Of a stretch of 64,000 bases of DNA, positions 28,160 through 36,242 are shown piece after piece (position 1 is the first letter of the stretch; every line of letters starts with the position of its first letter). Source of the stretch: Corynebacterium urinipleomorphum (GTDB taxonomy: Bacteria > Actinomycetota > Actinomycetes > Mycobacteriales > Mycobacteriaceae); contig NZ_LT706962.1 of assembly GCF_900155535.1 (NCBI RefSeq), positions 1 to 64,000 on the forward strand, read 5' to 3'. A program made the position numbers and the translations under genes. Under the pieces are notes generated by a model, which saw nothing but the letters and a program-made list of their open reading frames with translations, made no database searches and was not told the DNA's origin.

Positions 28160-29149
28160 CTATTTGATGAACTGGCGGGCGAACTCCGCCGCGTTCTTCA
28201 GGTCTTGCGCGTTGAGGTTGCGCGCGAAGTTCTCAGCCTCCGAGGACAAGCCTTGCGGGGTGGGGTTGGAGGAGAAGTCCGGCAGTGAGGAGTTCTCCGG
28301 GATCCTGTATGCCGGCGCTGGCTGCGGCTGCTGCTTCGGCTGGGTGAGCTGCGCGTCGATGGACGGCTTGGCCTGCGGCCCCGGTGCGGGAGCACCGGTC
28401 TGCCCAGGCTGCCATTGGCCCCAGTCGGTGGTGTAGACGTTGTTGATGTCGCAAAGGTGGCCGTCGATATGCGTCTGCCACTTCGCCTTCTGGTGGATAT
28501 TCGCGCGCGGGTGCAGTTTGCCGCCTGAACCCCAGTCATGCTGCCAGAAGTAGGTACCGATGCCGTCTTCAACGCACCACTGGATGGTGTTGTAATTGCC
28601 ATACACGCCCGTCTTCAGGCCGGCGGCCGCCAACGCTGCTTGGAAAGCCCGCAGGTAGGGGCGGATCTGGTTGGTGTATTGCTCACGCGTCGGGTTGTCG
28701 TCGATGGCGACGTAGATCGGTTTGCCGTTCGGGCCGCCTGCAGCGCGGTGAAGTTGAATTGCCTGTGGGGCGTGGGTGGCGGCCCCGACAGCTCCCTGCA
28801 GCCAGTCGGCGGTGGTGGCGCGGCCGAACTGGTAGACGGAGGCGGTGAACAGGCCGTTCGCAGCGAAATCCTTGGTCTCGGCGATCCGGACTGGCTTCGC
28901 CTTCATCCAGCTCACTGAGTCCGGTCGGGCATGAGAGACGTAGCGCACGGCACCCATGTGTCCGGCTGCTTTGATGGAGCGGCCCGACGGCACGCCGGCT
29001 GCGTAGTCGAGCACGGTGCCAATGGGGCGCCGGTTCTGTGCGTCGGCGGACGGAATGCGGGTCACCCCGGCGACGCCAGCCGTGCCGAGGAGTGCGAGAG
29101 CCGAGGCTCGGCCAAGGAAACGGCGGCGGGAAAAAGCATTGCTATTCAC
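28160..29149 (-). CDS. Tat-exported DUF1906 (glycoside-hydrolase-like) protein
   Basis: A 329-residue secreted protein from the GTG at 29149. Twin-arginine signal SRRRFLGRASALALLG at about residues 6-21, cleavage near SADAQ. The mature N-terminal 220 residues are a DUF1906 domain (TVLDYAAGVPSGRSI ... IYVAIDDNPTREQY ... GVYGNYNTIQWC ... YFWQHDWG), a glycosidase-like TIM barrel thought to act on the cell envelope. A Pro/Gln linker and a short helical tail follow. The GTG is favoured by a -10 box TAGTGT 7 nt upstream; the longer frame would put 19 non-signal residues in front. Confidence 0.82.
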   Translation of the reverse strand: MNSNAFSRRRFLGRASALALLGTAGVAGVTRIPSADAQNRRPIGTVLDYAAGVPSGRSIKAAGHMGAVRYVSHARPDSVSWMKAKPVRIAETKDFAANGLFTASVYQFGRATTADWLQGAVGAATHAPQAIQLHRAAGGPNGKPIYVAIDDNPTREQYTNQIRPYLRAFQAALAAAGLKTGVYGNYNTIQWCVEDGIGTYFWQHDWGSGGKLHPRANIHQKAKWQTHIDGHLCDINNVYTTDWGQWQPGQTGAPAPGPQAKPSIDAQLTQPKQQPQPAPAYRIPENSSLPDFSSNPTPQGLSSEAENFARNLNAQDLKNAAEFARQFIK

Positions 29150-29156
29150 ATGCGCA

Positions 29157-29162
29157 ACACTA
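29157..29162 (-). promoter_or_regulatory. -10 box of a leaderless promoter (DUF1906 gene)
   Basis: On the minus strand TAGTGT ends 7 nt before the GTG at 29149. No Shine-Dalgarno is present in the gap. Confidence 0.45.
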
Positions 29163-29271
29163 GCAACATGAATAACAAGTATCCAGCGCAAATGAAATAG
29201 TCTCACAAGGACCCTTGTTTTCTCGACTGGAAAATGTCATGCTTGCTCATGTGGAAAACAAGGGAGATGTC

Positions 29272-29709
29272 ATGAATCCGAATGAGGTGAATGAATCGCT
29301 CGCGGCCGTCCGCGACATTGAGGCCCGCGCCGCGCAAGCGCCTATCCCGTGGGGGATGATCACGGTGGCCGGCATTGTCTTCGGTCTCGGCATCGGCATC
29401 ATGCTCGCCGGCCATGTCTGGGGGCTGTTGGTCCTCGTTGCGGCGATGGTTGTGATGCTGGTTCTAGATACTGGCAGTCAGCGAACTGTCCGTACAGCCG
29501 TGAAGCAAGACGTGCAGGCGGAAGAAAATAACTGGAGCTGGAAGAGGTTCCTCGGCTTCATTGCCCTGTACACGGTGGCCTACATTGCCATGCAGGTCTT
29601 CGCGGACCGCTACCCCGAAGGCAATACTGCCGTCGGGATTGTCGTAGGCACGATCGTGGCTGCGGTGACAATCGCAGGTTACGGACTGACGTGGAGGCGG
29701 TGGCATTGA
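29272..29709 (+). CDS. Four-helix membrane protein
   Basis: A 145-residue protein with two hydrophobic pairs (about 24-66 and 87-140). The loop between them is charged (TGSQRTVRTAVKQDVQAEENNWSWKR). No family recognised. The ATG at 29272 follows GGGAG. Its TGA overlaps the start of the downstream regulator, so the two are translationally coupled; such membrane protein/small regulator pairs often sense the envelope or a drug, but that is inference. Confidence 0.7.
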   Translation: MNPNEVNESLAAVRDIEARAAQAPIPWGMITVAGIVFGLGIGIMLAGHVWGLLVLVAAMVVMLVLDTGSQRTVRTAVKQDVQAEENNWSWKRFLGFIALYTVAYIAMQVFADRYPEGNTAVGIVVGTIVAAVTIAGYGLTWRRWH

Positions 29710-30044
29710 TCGACCCAGTCATTCACCCCCTGAACCGTTTGAAGATCTGCGCGGCTTTGCGCGCTGGCGGGGCGACGGAGGGGACGACGCGCCGTGAGAT
29801 GAAATTCTCCCGGCTACGCGACATCACCGAGCTTTCGGATGCCACGTTGTCCAAACAGCTCACTGTCCTCGAGGAACATGGGTATGTCTCCCGTTTCCGC
29901 GAATACGGCTCGAGCCGGGCCAAAGACACTGTGTGGGTGACACTCACGCGGGCGGGCGAGAAAGCTCTTGAAGGGCATCTGGAAGCGTTGAACCGTTACG
30001 CCGAGCCACAGGACGACAAAGCTCAGGCCCCTGCGGAAGATTAA
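29706..30044 (+). CDS. Winged-helix transcriptional regulator (MarR/ArsR-like)
   Basis: A 112-residue protein with a single winged helix: NRLKICAALRAG, MKFSRLRDITELSDATLSKQLTVLEEHGYVSRF (recognition helix), and the wing REYGSSRAKDTVWVTLTRAGEKALEGHLEALN. The TTG at 29706 is chosen because GGAGG lies 8 nt upstream at 29693-29697 and it overlaps the upstream TGA; GTG codons at 29691 and 29700 are alternatives. It probably regulates its membrane-protein neighbour. Confidence 0.8.
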   Translation: MIDPVIHPLNRLKICAALRAGGATEGTTRREMKFSRLRDITELSDATLSKQLTVLEEHGYVSRFREYGSSRAKDTVWVTLTRAGEKALEGHLEALNRYAEPQDDKAQAPAED

Positions 30045-30073
30045 AGGTTCCCCGCGGCGAACGGAAAAACCGC

Positions 30074-30940
30074 CTACGTGCGGGCGGACGTGACAGCAGC
30101 GATCACGTCGGGGTCCGCTGTCTCCGCGTCGACGGCGACCGGGTCCATCGGGCCGGCGTCCGTCGGAGTCTCGTGGCGGGGGAGGCGCAGCACCGGGCAC
30201 ACGATCGGCACGCCGGCGTCGTTGATGATGCGGGCGGAAATGCCATAGACGCGCTCGAGAAGTTCCGGGGTGAGCACTTCCGCAGGGGTGCCTTTCGCGA
30301 TGGCGTGTCCGTCCTTGATCACTAGCAACTCATCGCAGAAGCGGGCGGCCAAGTTCAGGTCGTGCAGTGCGACGAGTGCTTGGCGGTCGTCGCCGCGGAC
30401 CTCATCCTGGATGATCTGCAGCAGCTCCACCTGGTGGCGGAGGTCGAGGGCGGAGGTGGGTTCGTCGAGAAGCATGACGCGCGGTGAGCGGACGAGCATC
30501 TGCGCAACAGCGACGAGCTGGCGCTGGCCGCCGGACATGTCCGAGATCATGCGGTCCGACAGTTTGGTGATGCCCAGGCGGTGCATGACCGCCGCCGTCT
30601 TCTCTAGTGCGTTTCCGGTTCCTTCGCCGCGGCGGCGGGCGGAGACCATGACGGACTCGAAAGCGGTCAGTGTGGCGCGAGAGAGCATGTCCTGCGGCAC
30701 GTACCCCACGGCCTGCACACGTTCCTTGGGCGTCAGCGCGCGGCCGTCGACGACGATGTCACTGCTGCCGTCAGTGGGTTTGTTGATGCCGGCGAGGGTC
30801 TTCACAAGCGTCGATTTACCGGCGCCGTTCGGGCCGATGAGGCCGGTGATCTTGCCGTCCTCGAGCGGGCCGAAGGTCATGCCGTCGATGATGGTGGCCC
30901 GCCCGTACCTCACCGTGAGATTGCTTGCGCTGATGGCCAT
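30074..30940 (-). CDS. Siderophore ABC importer, ATP-binding subunit
   Basis: A 288-residue FecE/FepC-type ATPase: Walker A GPNGAGKSTL (about 37-46), Q-loop GYVPQDML, signature MSGGQRQLVAVAQM, Walker B VMLLDEPTSALD and switch ALHDLNLA. The C-terminal 50 residues are a non-conserved tail. It is the third gene of the binding protein-permease-ATPase operon and should power ferric-siderophore or heme uptake. It starts 5 nt after the permease. Confidence 0.92.
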   Translation of the reverse strand: MAISASNLTVRYGRATIIDGMTFGPLEDGKITGLIGPNGAGKSTLVKTLAGINKPTDGSSDIVVDGRALTPKERVQAVGYVPQDMLSRATLTAFESVMVSARRRGEGTGNALEKTAAVMHRLGITKLSDRMISDMSGGQRQLVAVAQMLVRSPRVMLLDEPTSALDLRHQVELLQIIQDEVRGDDRQALVALHDLNLAARFCDELLVIKDGHAIAKGTPAEVLTPELLERVYGISARIINDAGVPIVCPVLRLPRHETPTDAGPMDPVAVDAETADPDVIAAVTSART

Positions 30941-30945
30941 GAGGC

Positions 30946-32031
30946 TTAAGCACTCCTTCCGCGGGTGCGGGTGAAGATCAGGAACACGAAGAACGGTACG
31001 CCGACCAGAGAGGTGATGATGCCGAGCGGGATGGCCACGCCCGGAATGATCGACAGGGAGACGGCGTAGGCGAGGCTCATCAGCATGGCGCCCGCGGCGG
31101 CGGCACCGGGGAGGAAGAATTTCTGGTCCTCGCCGACGATCATGCGCGCGATGTGCGGGCCGACCAGGCCGATGAAGCCGATGACGCCGGTGAACGCGAC
31201 AGATGCAGCGGCGAGGAGCGAGGCGACGACCAAGGTGGTCACGCGCAGGCGCTGGACGTTGATGCCGAGGGCGGCGGCGCGGTCGTCGCCAAGCCGGAGT
31301 GCCGTGAGGCGCCAGGAGTTGACCACGCAGAAGGGGATCGCCAGGGCCAGGACAACGGCGATCACGGCGTTCGCGGTCCAGGACGCGCGCTGCATGGAGC
31401 CCATGGTCCAGAACACGATCTGCTGGAGGGCCTCATTGCTGGCCACGTACTGCAGCAGCGACAGAACGGCCTGGAAGAAGAAGGACAGGGCGATGCCGAG
31501 CAGAATCATGGACTCCGCGTTGGCGCCGCGCCAGATGGCTGCGCCCGCGATGATCAGCACCGCGAACAGGGCGGACAGTGCCGCGGTGAGCGCCAGGTTC
31601 AGCTGGGCGTTCAGGATCAGCGTCCAGCCCATGACGATGGAGATCGCCGCGCCCAAAGCAGCGGCGGCAGAGATGCCGAGGGTGAACGGCTCAGCCAGCG
31701 GGTTGTCCAGGATCGTCTGCATCTGCGCGCCGGACAGCCCCAGCGACGCACCGACGAGCACCGCCATCACCGCGGCGGGGAGGCGGAGAGTCCGCACGAC
31801 GGTCTCAGTCTGCTGGTCGACGGATTCGGGGTCGAAGACGGCACGGAAGACGTCGTTAAGCGAAAGCTCGATGGGCCCAACGACCACCGCAACGAGGAAG
31901 CTCGCGATAGCGCCGAGCACGAGGAGAGCAATAGCTAATGCTTTTCGACGTCCCCTGCGACGGTAACTTTCAATCGCACGGTCCGGCGAATCCTCTCTCA
32001 AGTCGGAGTCTGGCGCTACGCGTGTGGTCAT
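30946..32031 (-). CDS. Siderophore ABC importer, FecCD-type permease
   Basis: A 361-residue permease with about ten helices and the FecCD signatures RLPAAVMAVLVGASLGLSGAQMQTILDNPLAEPFTLGISAAAALGAA and GFIGLVGPHIARMIVG; the latter is the coupling helix for the ATPase. The N-terminal 35 residues are charged. A single permease gene implies a homodimer. Same operon as the flanking genes. Confidence 0.93.
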   Translation of the reverse strand: MTTRVAPDSDLREDSPDRAIESYRRRGRRKALAIALLVLGAIASFLVAVVVGPIELSLNDVFRAVFDPESVDQQTETVVRTLRLPAAVMAVLVGASLGLSGAQMQTILDNPLAEPFTLGISAAAALGAAISIVMGWTLILNAQLNLALTAALSALFAVLIIAGAAIWRGANAESMILLGIALSFFFQAVLSLLQYVASNEALQQIVFWTMGSMQRASWTANAVIAVVLALAIPFCVVNSWRLTALRLGDDRAAALGINVQRLRVTTLVVASLLAAASVAFTGVIGFIGLVGPHIARMIVGEDQKFFLPGAAAAGAMLMSLAYAVSLSIIPGVAIPLGIITSLVGVPFFVFLIFTRTRGRSA

Positions 32032-32061
32032 TGAGCTCTTTTCTAGGTTGTCTACGTGGCC

Positions 32062-33249
32062 TTACTCGGCTTTGTACCCGTCGAGGAAGAAGGTGCCGCT
32101 GTACTCGAACGGCATCCACTCAGCGTTGAAGTCCTCGAAGTCCTTCGCCGGATCCACATCTCCGAATTGCTCAGGGTGGAGCCACTTGGCAAATGCCTCG
32201 AGAGCGAACACGTTGTACGGGCTGTCGTAGAACTGATGGTAGACGGCGAAGTAATTGCCTTCCTTCGGGGCCGTCAGTTGCTCCATGCCCGGCGTCTTCA
32301 ACGGGCCGCCGAAGGACTCGCGCGCCGCAGCTTCGTCTGCCTGGTAGCCCAGCTCAACGTGGCTGAATGCGTCGGTCTTCTGCGGGTCGCGCGCCCACTC
32401 GCCGCCGGTGACGATGAGCTTGTCAGGGTTGACCTCGACGAGCTTCTCCGGGGTGATGGTGGTCTCGTCAGTGCCCAGGATCTCTGGACCGATGTTGTGG
32501 CCGCCTGCTGCGTCCACGAGCTTGCCCATGTTGGCGTCGCCGGCGATGGAACAGCAGTCGTTGAAGCCGGCTGCCATCCACACGGCGGTCTTCGGTTTCT
32601 CCGTAGTTTGAGCCACACGGTCCGTGATGCCGGTGACCTTCTCGTTCCAGAACGCGTTGTACTCTTCGGCGCGGTCTTTGTTTCCGAAGAGGTCGCCGAA
32701 CAGCTTCATCGATACCTCGGTGTTGGACAGCGGGTCTTGGCGGAAGTCCGTGAACACGTACTTCAAGCCCAACGCGTCCATGTTGGTGAGGAAGCCGTTC
32801 TGCTCCGCGACCTTCTTCTGGTCCAGAGTCATCACCACGACGTCCGGCTTCTGCGCCAGCAAGTTCTCCACGGTGACGTCGCCCTTCTGCAGGGAGCCGA
32901 TCATGGGCAGCTCCTTCGCCTCCGGGAACTTCTCCAAGAGCTTCTCGCGCATCGCCGGCGCGGCCTTCTCAAAGTCATCGCCGTACGCGACGACCTTTTC
33001 GAACGGGTTGTCCTGCAGGATCGAGGTGGCGAAGAGCCCGCGGCCCTCACCGAGGAGGATGCGCTCCGGCTGCTTATCGAAGTCGACGGTGCGGCCCGCC
33101 GCGTCGGTGACGGTCAGGACAGTCTCGCCGTTCTTAGCTCCGTCGTCAGTGCCGCCGTCGGTGCTGCTGGAGTCCGACGAGCAGCCGGCGAGGCCGAGCA
33201 CTGCCATGAACGAGAACAGCAGCGCTGCGAGTGTGCGTGGAAAATTCAC
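32062..33249 (-). CDS. Iron-siderophore-binding lipoprotein
   Basis: A 395-residue protein from the GTG at 33249. Lipoprotein signal with lipobox LAGC at about residues 19-22, then a Ser/Asp-rich linker and a periplasmic-binding-protein type III fold (VTDAAGRTVDFDKQPERILLGEGRG ... QKPDVVVMTLDQKKVA ... NPDKLIVTGGEWARD). It would capture the ferric ligand outside the membrane. AAAGGTGG precedes the GTG. Two DtxR-like boxes lie just upstream. Confidence 0.9.
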   Translation of the reverse strand: MNFPRTLAALLFSFMAVLGLAGCSSDSSSTDGGTDDGAKNGETVLTVTDAAGRTVDFDKQPERILLGEGRGLFATSILQDNPFEKVVAYGDDFEKAAPAMREKLLEKFPEAKELPMIGSLQKGDVTVENLLAQKPDVVVMTLDQKKVAEQNGFLTNMDALGLKYVFTDFRQDPLSNTEVSMKLFGDLFGNKDRAEEYNAFWNEKVTGITDRVAQTTEKPKTAVWMAAGFNDCCSIAGDANMGKLVDAAGGHNIGPEILGTDETTITPEKLVEVNPDKLIVTGGEWARDPQKTDAFSHVELGYQADEAAARESFGGPLKTPGMEQLTAPKEGNYFAVYHQFYDSPYNVFALEAFAKWLHPEQFGDVDPAKDFEDFNAEWMPFEYSGTFFLDGYKAE

Positions 33250-33266
33250 GATCCACCTTTCAATAG

Positions 33267-33322
33267 AAGTAAGCCTATGCTTATTTCGGGCATTTCTCCG
33301 CATGCTAAGGCATGCCTAAGTT
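33267..33322 (-). promoter_or_regulatory. Two DtxR-like iron boxes upstream of the siderophore operon
   Basis: GCTAAGGCATGCCTAAG at 33304-33320 and GTAAGCCTATGCTTATT at 33269-33285 resemble the DtxR/IdeR consensus TTAGGTTAGSCTAACCTAA in its A/T-rich ends and central GG...CC steps. They lie 20 and 55 bp before the binding-protein start, as expected for repression under iron sufficiency. The assignment is by eye. Confidence 0.6.
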
Positions 33323-33402
33323 GAAATCAAGACTCTGTTCGGGATCGCAGGGCGTCCCGTCTTTCGCGCCCGGAGAAAGGTCCTGTAACGTAGTTTCTCG
33401 TT

Positions 33403-33475
33403 GCCTCAGTAGCTCAGTGGATAGAGCACGGCTCTCCTAAAGCCGGTGTCGGAGGTTCGATTCCTCTCTGGGGCG
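33403..33475 (+). tRNA. tRNA-Arg (anticodon CCU)
   Basis: A complete cloverleaf: acceptor stem GCCTCAG (33403-33409) with CTGGGGC (33468-33474), D-loop AGCTCAGTGGATAGAGC, anticodon stem CGGCT/AGCCG with loop CTCCTAA giving anticodon CCT, and T-arm GGAGG-TTCGATT-CCTCT. Discriminator G at 33475. The CCA is not encoded. It reads AGG codons. Confidence 0.95.
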
Positions 33476-33530
33476 CAAATTTTCGCTGGTCAAGTCAGTG
33501 CGCGGTGGCGCGGTACCCGTGAGTTTTCTC

Positions 33531-33619
33531 AGTTGGCATGAATTGATGGGCATGAACCGTTGGCCGCCGGGGGCATCCCAACTGGCCACTAAGTTCATGC
33601 CCACCCATTCATGCCGACT
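33531..33619. repeat. Long imperfect palindrome built from four GGCATGAA words
   Basis: The left arm (33531-33565) and right arm (33584-33619) are reverse complements with only a few mismatches around a 18-nt GC-rich loop. Each arm holds two direct copies of GGCATGAA, giving two direct and two inverted copies in 89 bp. It lies in the 207-bp gene-free stretch between tRNA-Arg and the stop of the mycoredoxin gene. It might act as a terminator-like RNA structure, a protein-binding site or a small dispersed element. Confidence 0.7.
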
Positions 33620-33682
33620 TTCGAATAGGGGCTGGTGGGGGCACGGGCGTGAGCGGCCCGCCGGAGACGGCTTCCGCGTGGG

Positions 33683-33955
33683 CTAGTTCAGCTCGGTGAG
33701 CTTTGCCAGCACGTCGCCGGCCGGCGGGTTGGTGGCGTGGGTGCCGTCGGAGTAGAGGACTGTTGGCACGACACGGTTGCCGTTGTTGACGGACTCGACC
33801 CATGCGGAAGCGTCCTCGTTGCCGGGGGCTTCGACGTCGACGACCTCGTGCGGGGCGTCTGCTTTACGCAGATCGGCCAGCAGCCTGGTGCAGAACGGGC
33901 ACCAGCTGGTGGCGAAGACGGTGACGGGGGAGGTGGTCTCAGTAGTAGTAGCCAC
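33683..33955 (-). CDS. Mycoredoxin/glutaredoxin-like protein
   Basis: A 90-residue thioredoxin-fold protein with active site FATSWCPFCTRLLADL (CPFC, about residues 18-21) and the cis-proline in RVVPTVLYSDG. This matches mycoredoxin-1, which reduces mycothiol mixed disulfides. The GTG at 33955 is preferred; GAAAGG lies about 10 nt upstream, too close to an in-frame TTG at 33964. It begins 5 nt after dfrA ends, in the dfrA-thyA operon. Confidence 0.88.
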   Translation of the reverse strand: MATTTETTSPVTVFATSWCPFCTRLLADLRKADAPHEVVDVEAPGNEDASAWVESVNNGNRVVPTVLYSDGTHATNPPAGDVLAKLTELN

Positions 33956-33960
33956 GGGGA

Positions 33961-34473
33961 TCAAGCCTTTCGTTCAAAGCGTTGGAAGCGGTAGCGCAGC
34001 GGGGTTGCCTCAGCGCCATGAACCGTCAGCCGGCCGCGTTCGGAGGTGAACCAGTCGGACTCACGGACCAGTGCGAAATCGTCGGTGATGCGCGGTGCAT
34101 GCACGGCGTTGTGGGGGAGGAGGGGGGCTAGGGAGACGTCGATAAGCGTGCGCTCAATGATGTCGACCTCGTCGAGCGTGGCTTCGTAGAGTTGAGCCCC
34201 GCCGATGATCCAGGCGTCGGAGATGTCTGGGAGATCGCGGTAGACGAACGCGCCGTTCGACCATGGGCCCGCCTCGCGGGAGGAAATGATGATGTTGGCG
34301 CGGCTGGGCAGCGGGGTGACGGGCAGCGATTCCCACGTGCGGCGGCCCATGATGACGGGGCAGCCCAGCGTGGTCTCCTTGAAATGCTTGAGGTCCTCGG
34401 GCAAGTGCCACGGCATTCCGGCACCGTCGCCGATGATGCCGTCGAGGGACTGCGCCCAAATCGCGCCGATCAT
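33961..34473 (-). CDS. folA: Dihydrofolate reductase
   Basis: A 170-residue [35 protein letters not shown] (substrate Asp replaced by Glu/Asp region typical of Gram-positives), [14 protein letters not shown] (NADPH binding) and [13 protein letters not shown]. It regenerates tetrahydrofolate consumed by thymidylate synthase. ATGA overlap with thyA upstream proves coupling of the two genes. Confidence 0.95.
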   Translation of the reverse strand: MIGAIWAQSLDGIIGDGAGMPWHLPEDLKHFKETTLGCPVIMGRRTWESLPVTPLPSRANIIISSREAGPWSNGAFVYRDLPDISDAWIIGGAQLYEATLDEVDIIERTLIDVSLAPLLPHNAVHAPRITDDFALVRESDWFTSERGRLTVHGAEATPLRYRFQRFERKA

Positions 34474-35276
34474 ACGGACACCTGAGCGGTGATGGTCGGG
34501 TGCGGGTCGTAGCCGGTGACCGCGATGTCCTCGAAGCTGTAGTCGAAGATGGACTCCGCCTTGGTGAGTTCCAGCTGCGGGTAGGGGCGTGGATCGCGGG
34601 AGAGCTGCTCTTTGACCTGCTCAATGTGGTCGTTGTAGATGTGGCAGTCGCCGCCCGTCCAAATCAGCTCGCCGACCTCGAGGCCCGCCTGCTGGGCGAA
34701 CATGTGCGTCAGCAGGGCGTACGACGCGATGTTGAACGGTACCCCCAAGAACATGTCCGCGGAACGCTGGTAGACCTGCATGGACAGCTTCCCGTCGGCG
34801 ACATAGAGCTGGAAGAGCAGGTGGCACGGCATGAGCGCCATCTTGTCTAGCTCGGCGACGTTCCAAGCGGAAACGAGGTTTCTGCGTGACGACGGATCCT
34901 GCTGCAGCAGGTCCAGCGCGTTCTGAATCTGGTCGATGTGCTGCCCATCGGGGGTGGGCCACGAGCGCCACTGCACGCCGTAGACGGGGCCGAGCTCGCC
35001 GTTCTCATCCGCCCATTCGTTCCAGATGCGGATGCCATTCTCCTGCAGCCAGCGAACGTTCGAATCGCCTTTGAGGAACCACAGAAGCTCACCGACCACT
35101 CCCTTGAAGTAGACCTTTTTAGTAGTCAACAGCGGGAAGGAATCCGAAAGGTCGTAGCGCAGCTGCTTACCGAAGACGCTGATGGTTCCCGTACCGGTAC
35201 GGTCCGACTTCGGGGTGCCGCTGGCCAGGATTTCCCGGAGCAGATCTTCGTACGGGGTGGGGATAGTCCCGGTCAT
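34470..35276 (-). CDS. thyA: Thymidylate synthase
   Basis: A 268-residue ThyA-type enzyme. The catalytic cysteine is in [12 protein letters not shown]; other signatures are [54 protein letters not shown] and [33 protein letters not shown]. It methylates dUMP using methylene-tetrahydrofolate. It is followed by folA with a 4-bp overlap. Confidence 0.96.
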   Translation of the reverse strand: MTGTIPTPYEDLLREILASGTPKSDRTGTGTISVFGKQLRYDLSDSFPLLTTKKVYFKGVVGELLWFLKGDSNVRWLQENGIRIWNEWADENGELGPVYGVQWRSWPTPDGQHIDQIQNALDLLQQDPSSRRNLVSAWNVAELDKMALMPCHLLFQLYVADGKLSMQVYQRSADMFLGVPFNIASYALLTHMFAQQAGLEVGELIWTGGDCHIYNDHIEQVKEQLSRDPRPYPQLELTKAESIFDYSFEDIAVTGYDPHPTITAQVSV

Positions 35277-35317
35277 TCATTCACCTTTTGCGGGTTGTGC
35301 AATTTCGTGCGGCGCAG

Positions 35318-36091
35318 CTACTTGGCAATGCCTTCGTAGCTACCGTGCTCTTCCTTATACGCCGCGGCATGCTCCAGAATTTCATCGGTGAGCTCCGGGC
35401 GGCAGATCAGCAGGTCGGGGATGTAGGTGTCCTCATTGTTGAAGCGCACCTCGGACCCGTCGAGGCGGGAGGCGTGCAAGCCAGCGGCCTGAGCGACGCC
35501 CACCGGGGCGGCTTGGTCCCACTCGTACTGGCCGCCGGCGTGAATGTATGCGTCATAATCCCCGAGCAGCACGTGCATTGCCTTCGCTCCGGCGGATCCG
35601 ATGCCAGCCGCCTCGAAGCCCATCTTCTCCGCCACGTACTTCGCCACAGCCGGCGGCCGGTTGTGGGACAGTGCGATCTTGCGGGACAGGGGGCCGGCAA
35701 CGTGGCGGACATCGGAGGACTTGAACACCACGCCCAAGTCCGGCAGACCCACGGCTGCGTGGATGGGCACGCCGTTTTCCACCAGCGCGATGTGCACAGC
35801 CCAGTCCTGGCGGCCGGTGGCGAATTCCTTGGTGCCGTCGAGCGGATCCACGATCCACACACGCGGGTTGTCCAGTCGGGAGAGGTCGTCCACAGCCTCC
35901 TCGGACAAGAAGCCGTCTTCCGGGCGGTGCTGTTCGAGGACTCGCGCGATCCAGTTCTGTGCGAGGTCGTCGCCCGCCTCGCCCAGCTCCCGGCCGCGCA
36001 AGAGGCCCACTCCGCGGATGCCCTTGAGAATCTCGCCCGTGCCAAGCGCAATGAGGTTAGTCAACCGTGAGTCCGAGTACGTTGCCGTCAT
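35318..36091 (-). CDS. cysQ: 3'(2'),5'-bisphosphate nucleotidase / inositol-phosphatase family
   Basis: A 257-residue lithium-sensitive phosphatase-family protein. Metal-binding motifs are visible: FLSEEAVDD, VWIVDPLDGTKEFATGR and GGQYEWDQAAPVGVAQAAGL. The DPLDGTKEF wording is that of CysQ, which degrades PAP from sulfate assimilation. It sits 41 nt upstream of thyA and may be the first gene of the cysQ-thyA-folA-mycoredoxin unit. Confidence 0.9.
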   Translation of the reverse strand: MTATYSDSRLTNLIALGTGEILKGIRGVGLLRGRELGEAGDDLAQNWIARVLEQHRPEDGFLSEEAVDDLSRLDNPRVWIVDPLDGTKEFATGRQDWAVHIALVENGVPIHAAVGLPDLGVVFKSSDVRHVAGPLSRKIALSHNRPPAVAKYVAEKMGFEAAGIGSAGAKAMHVLLGDYDAYIHAGGQYEWDQAAPVGVAQAAGLHASRLDGSEVRFNNEDTYIPDLLICRPELTDEILEHAAAYKEEHGSYEGIAK

Positions 36092-36151
36092 GGACTCGAC
36101 CTTACCGGTTGCGCCTTATCCCCGCGGGGTGTGGCTAGTCGCACTTCAACG

Positions 36152-36222
36152 GGAACATAACACTCAACTTCCCACTTAACATCCCACAAGTGTTAAGTAG
36201 TGGGAAGTCAGGTGTTATGTTC
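36152..36222. repeat. Long palindrome between cysQ and lhr
   Basis: The left arm (36152-36181) and right arm (36191-36222) can pair over about 30 bp with three small bulges; the outer 12 bases GGAACATAACAC are perfect. Each arm carries two copies of a GTGTTA(A/T)GT-like word. It is A+T-rich relative to its surroundings and fills most of the divergent promoter region. It may be a regulatory operator for lhr and/or cysQ, or a mobile-like palindrome. Confidence 0.7.
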
Positions 36223-36230
36223 CAGCCGGT

Positions 36231-36236
36231 TAAGGT
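36231..36236 (+). promoter_or_regulatory. -10 box of a leaderless promoter (lhr)
   Basis: TAAGGT ends 6 nt before the GTG at 36243. No ribosome binding site is visible in the gap. Confidence 0.45.
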
Positions 36237-36242
36237 GAATGC

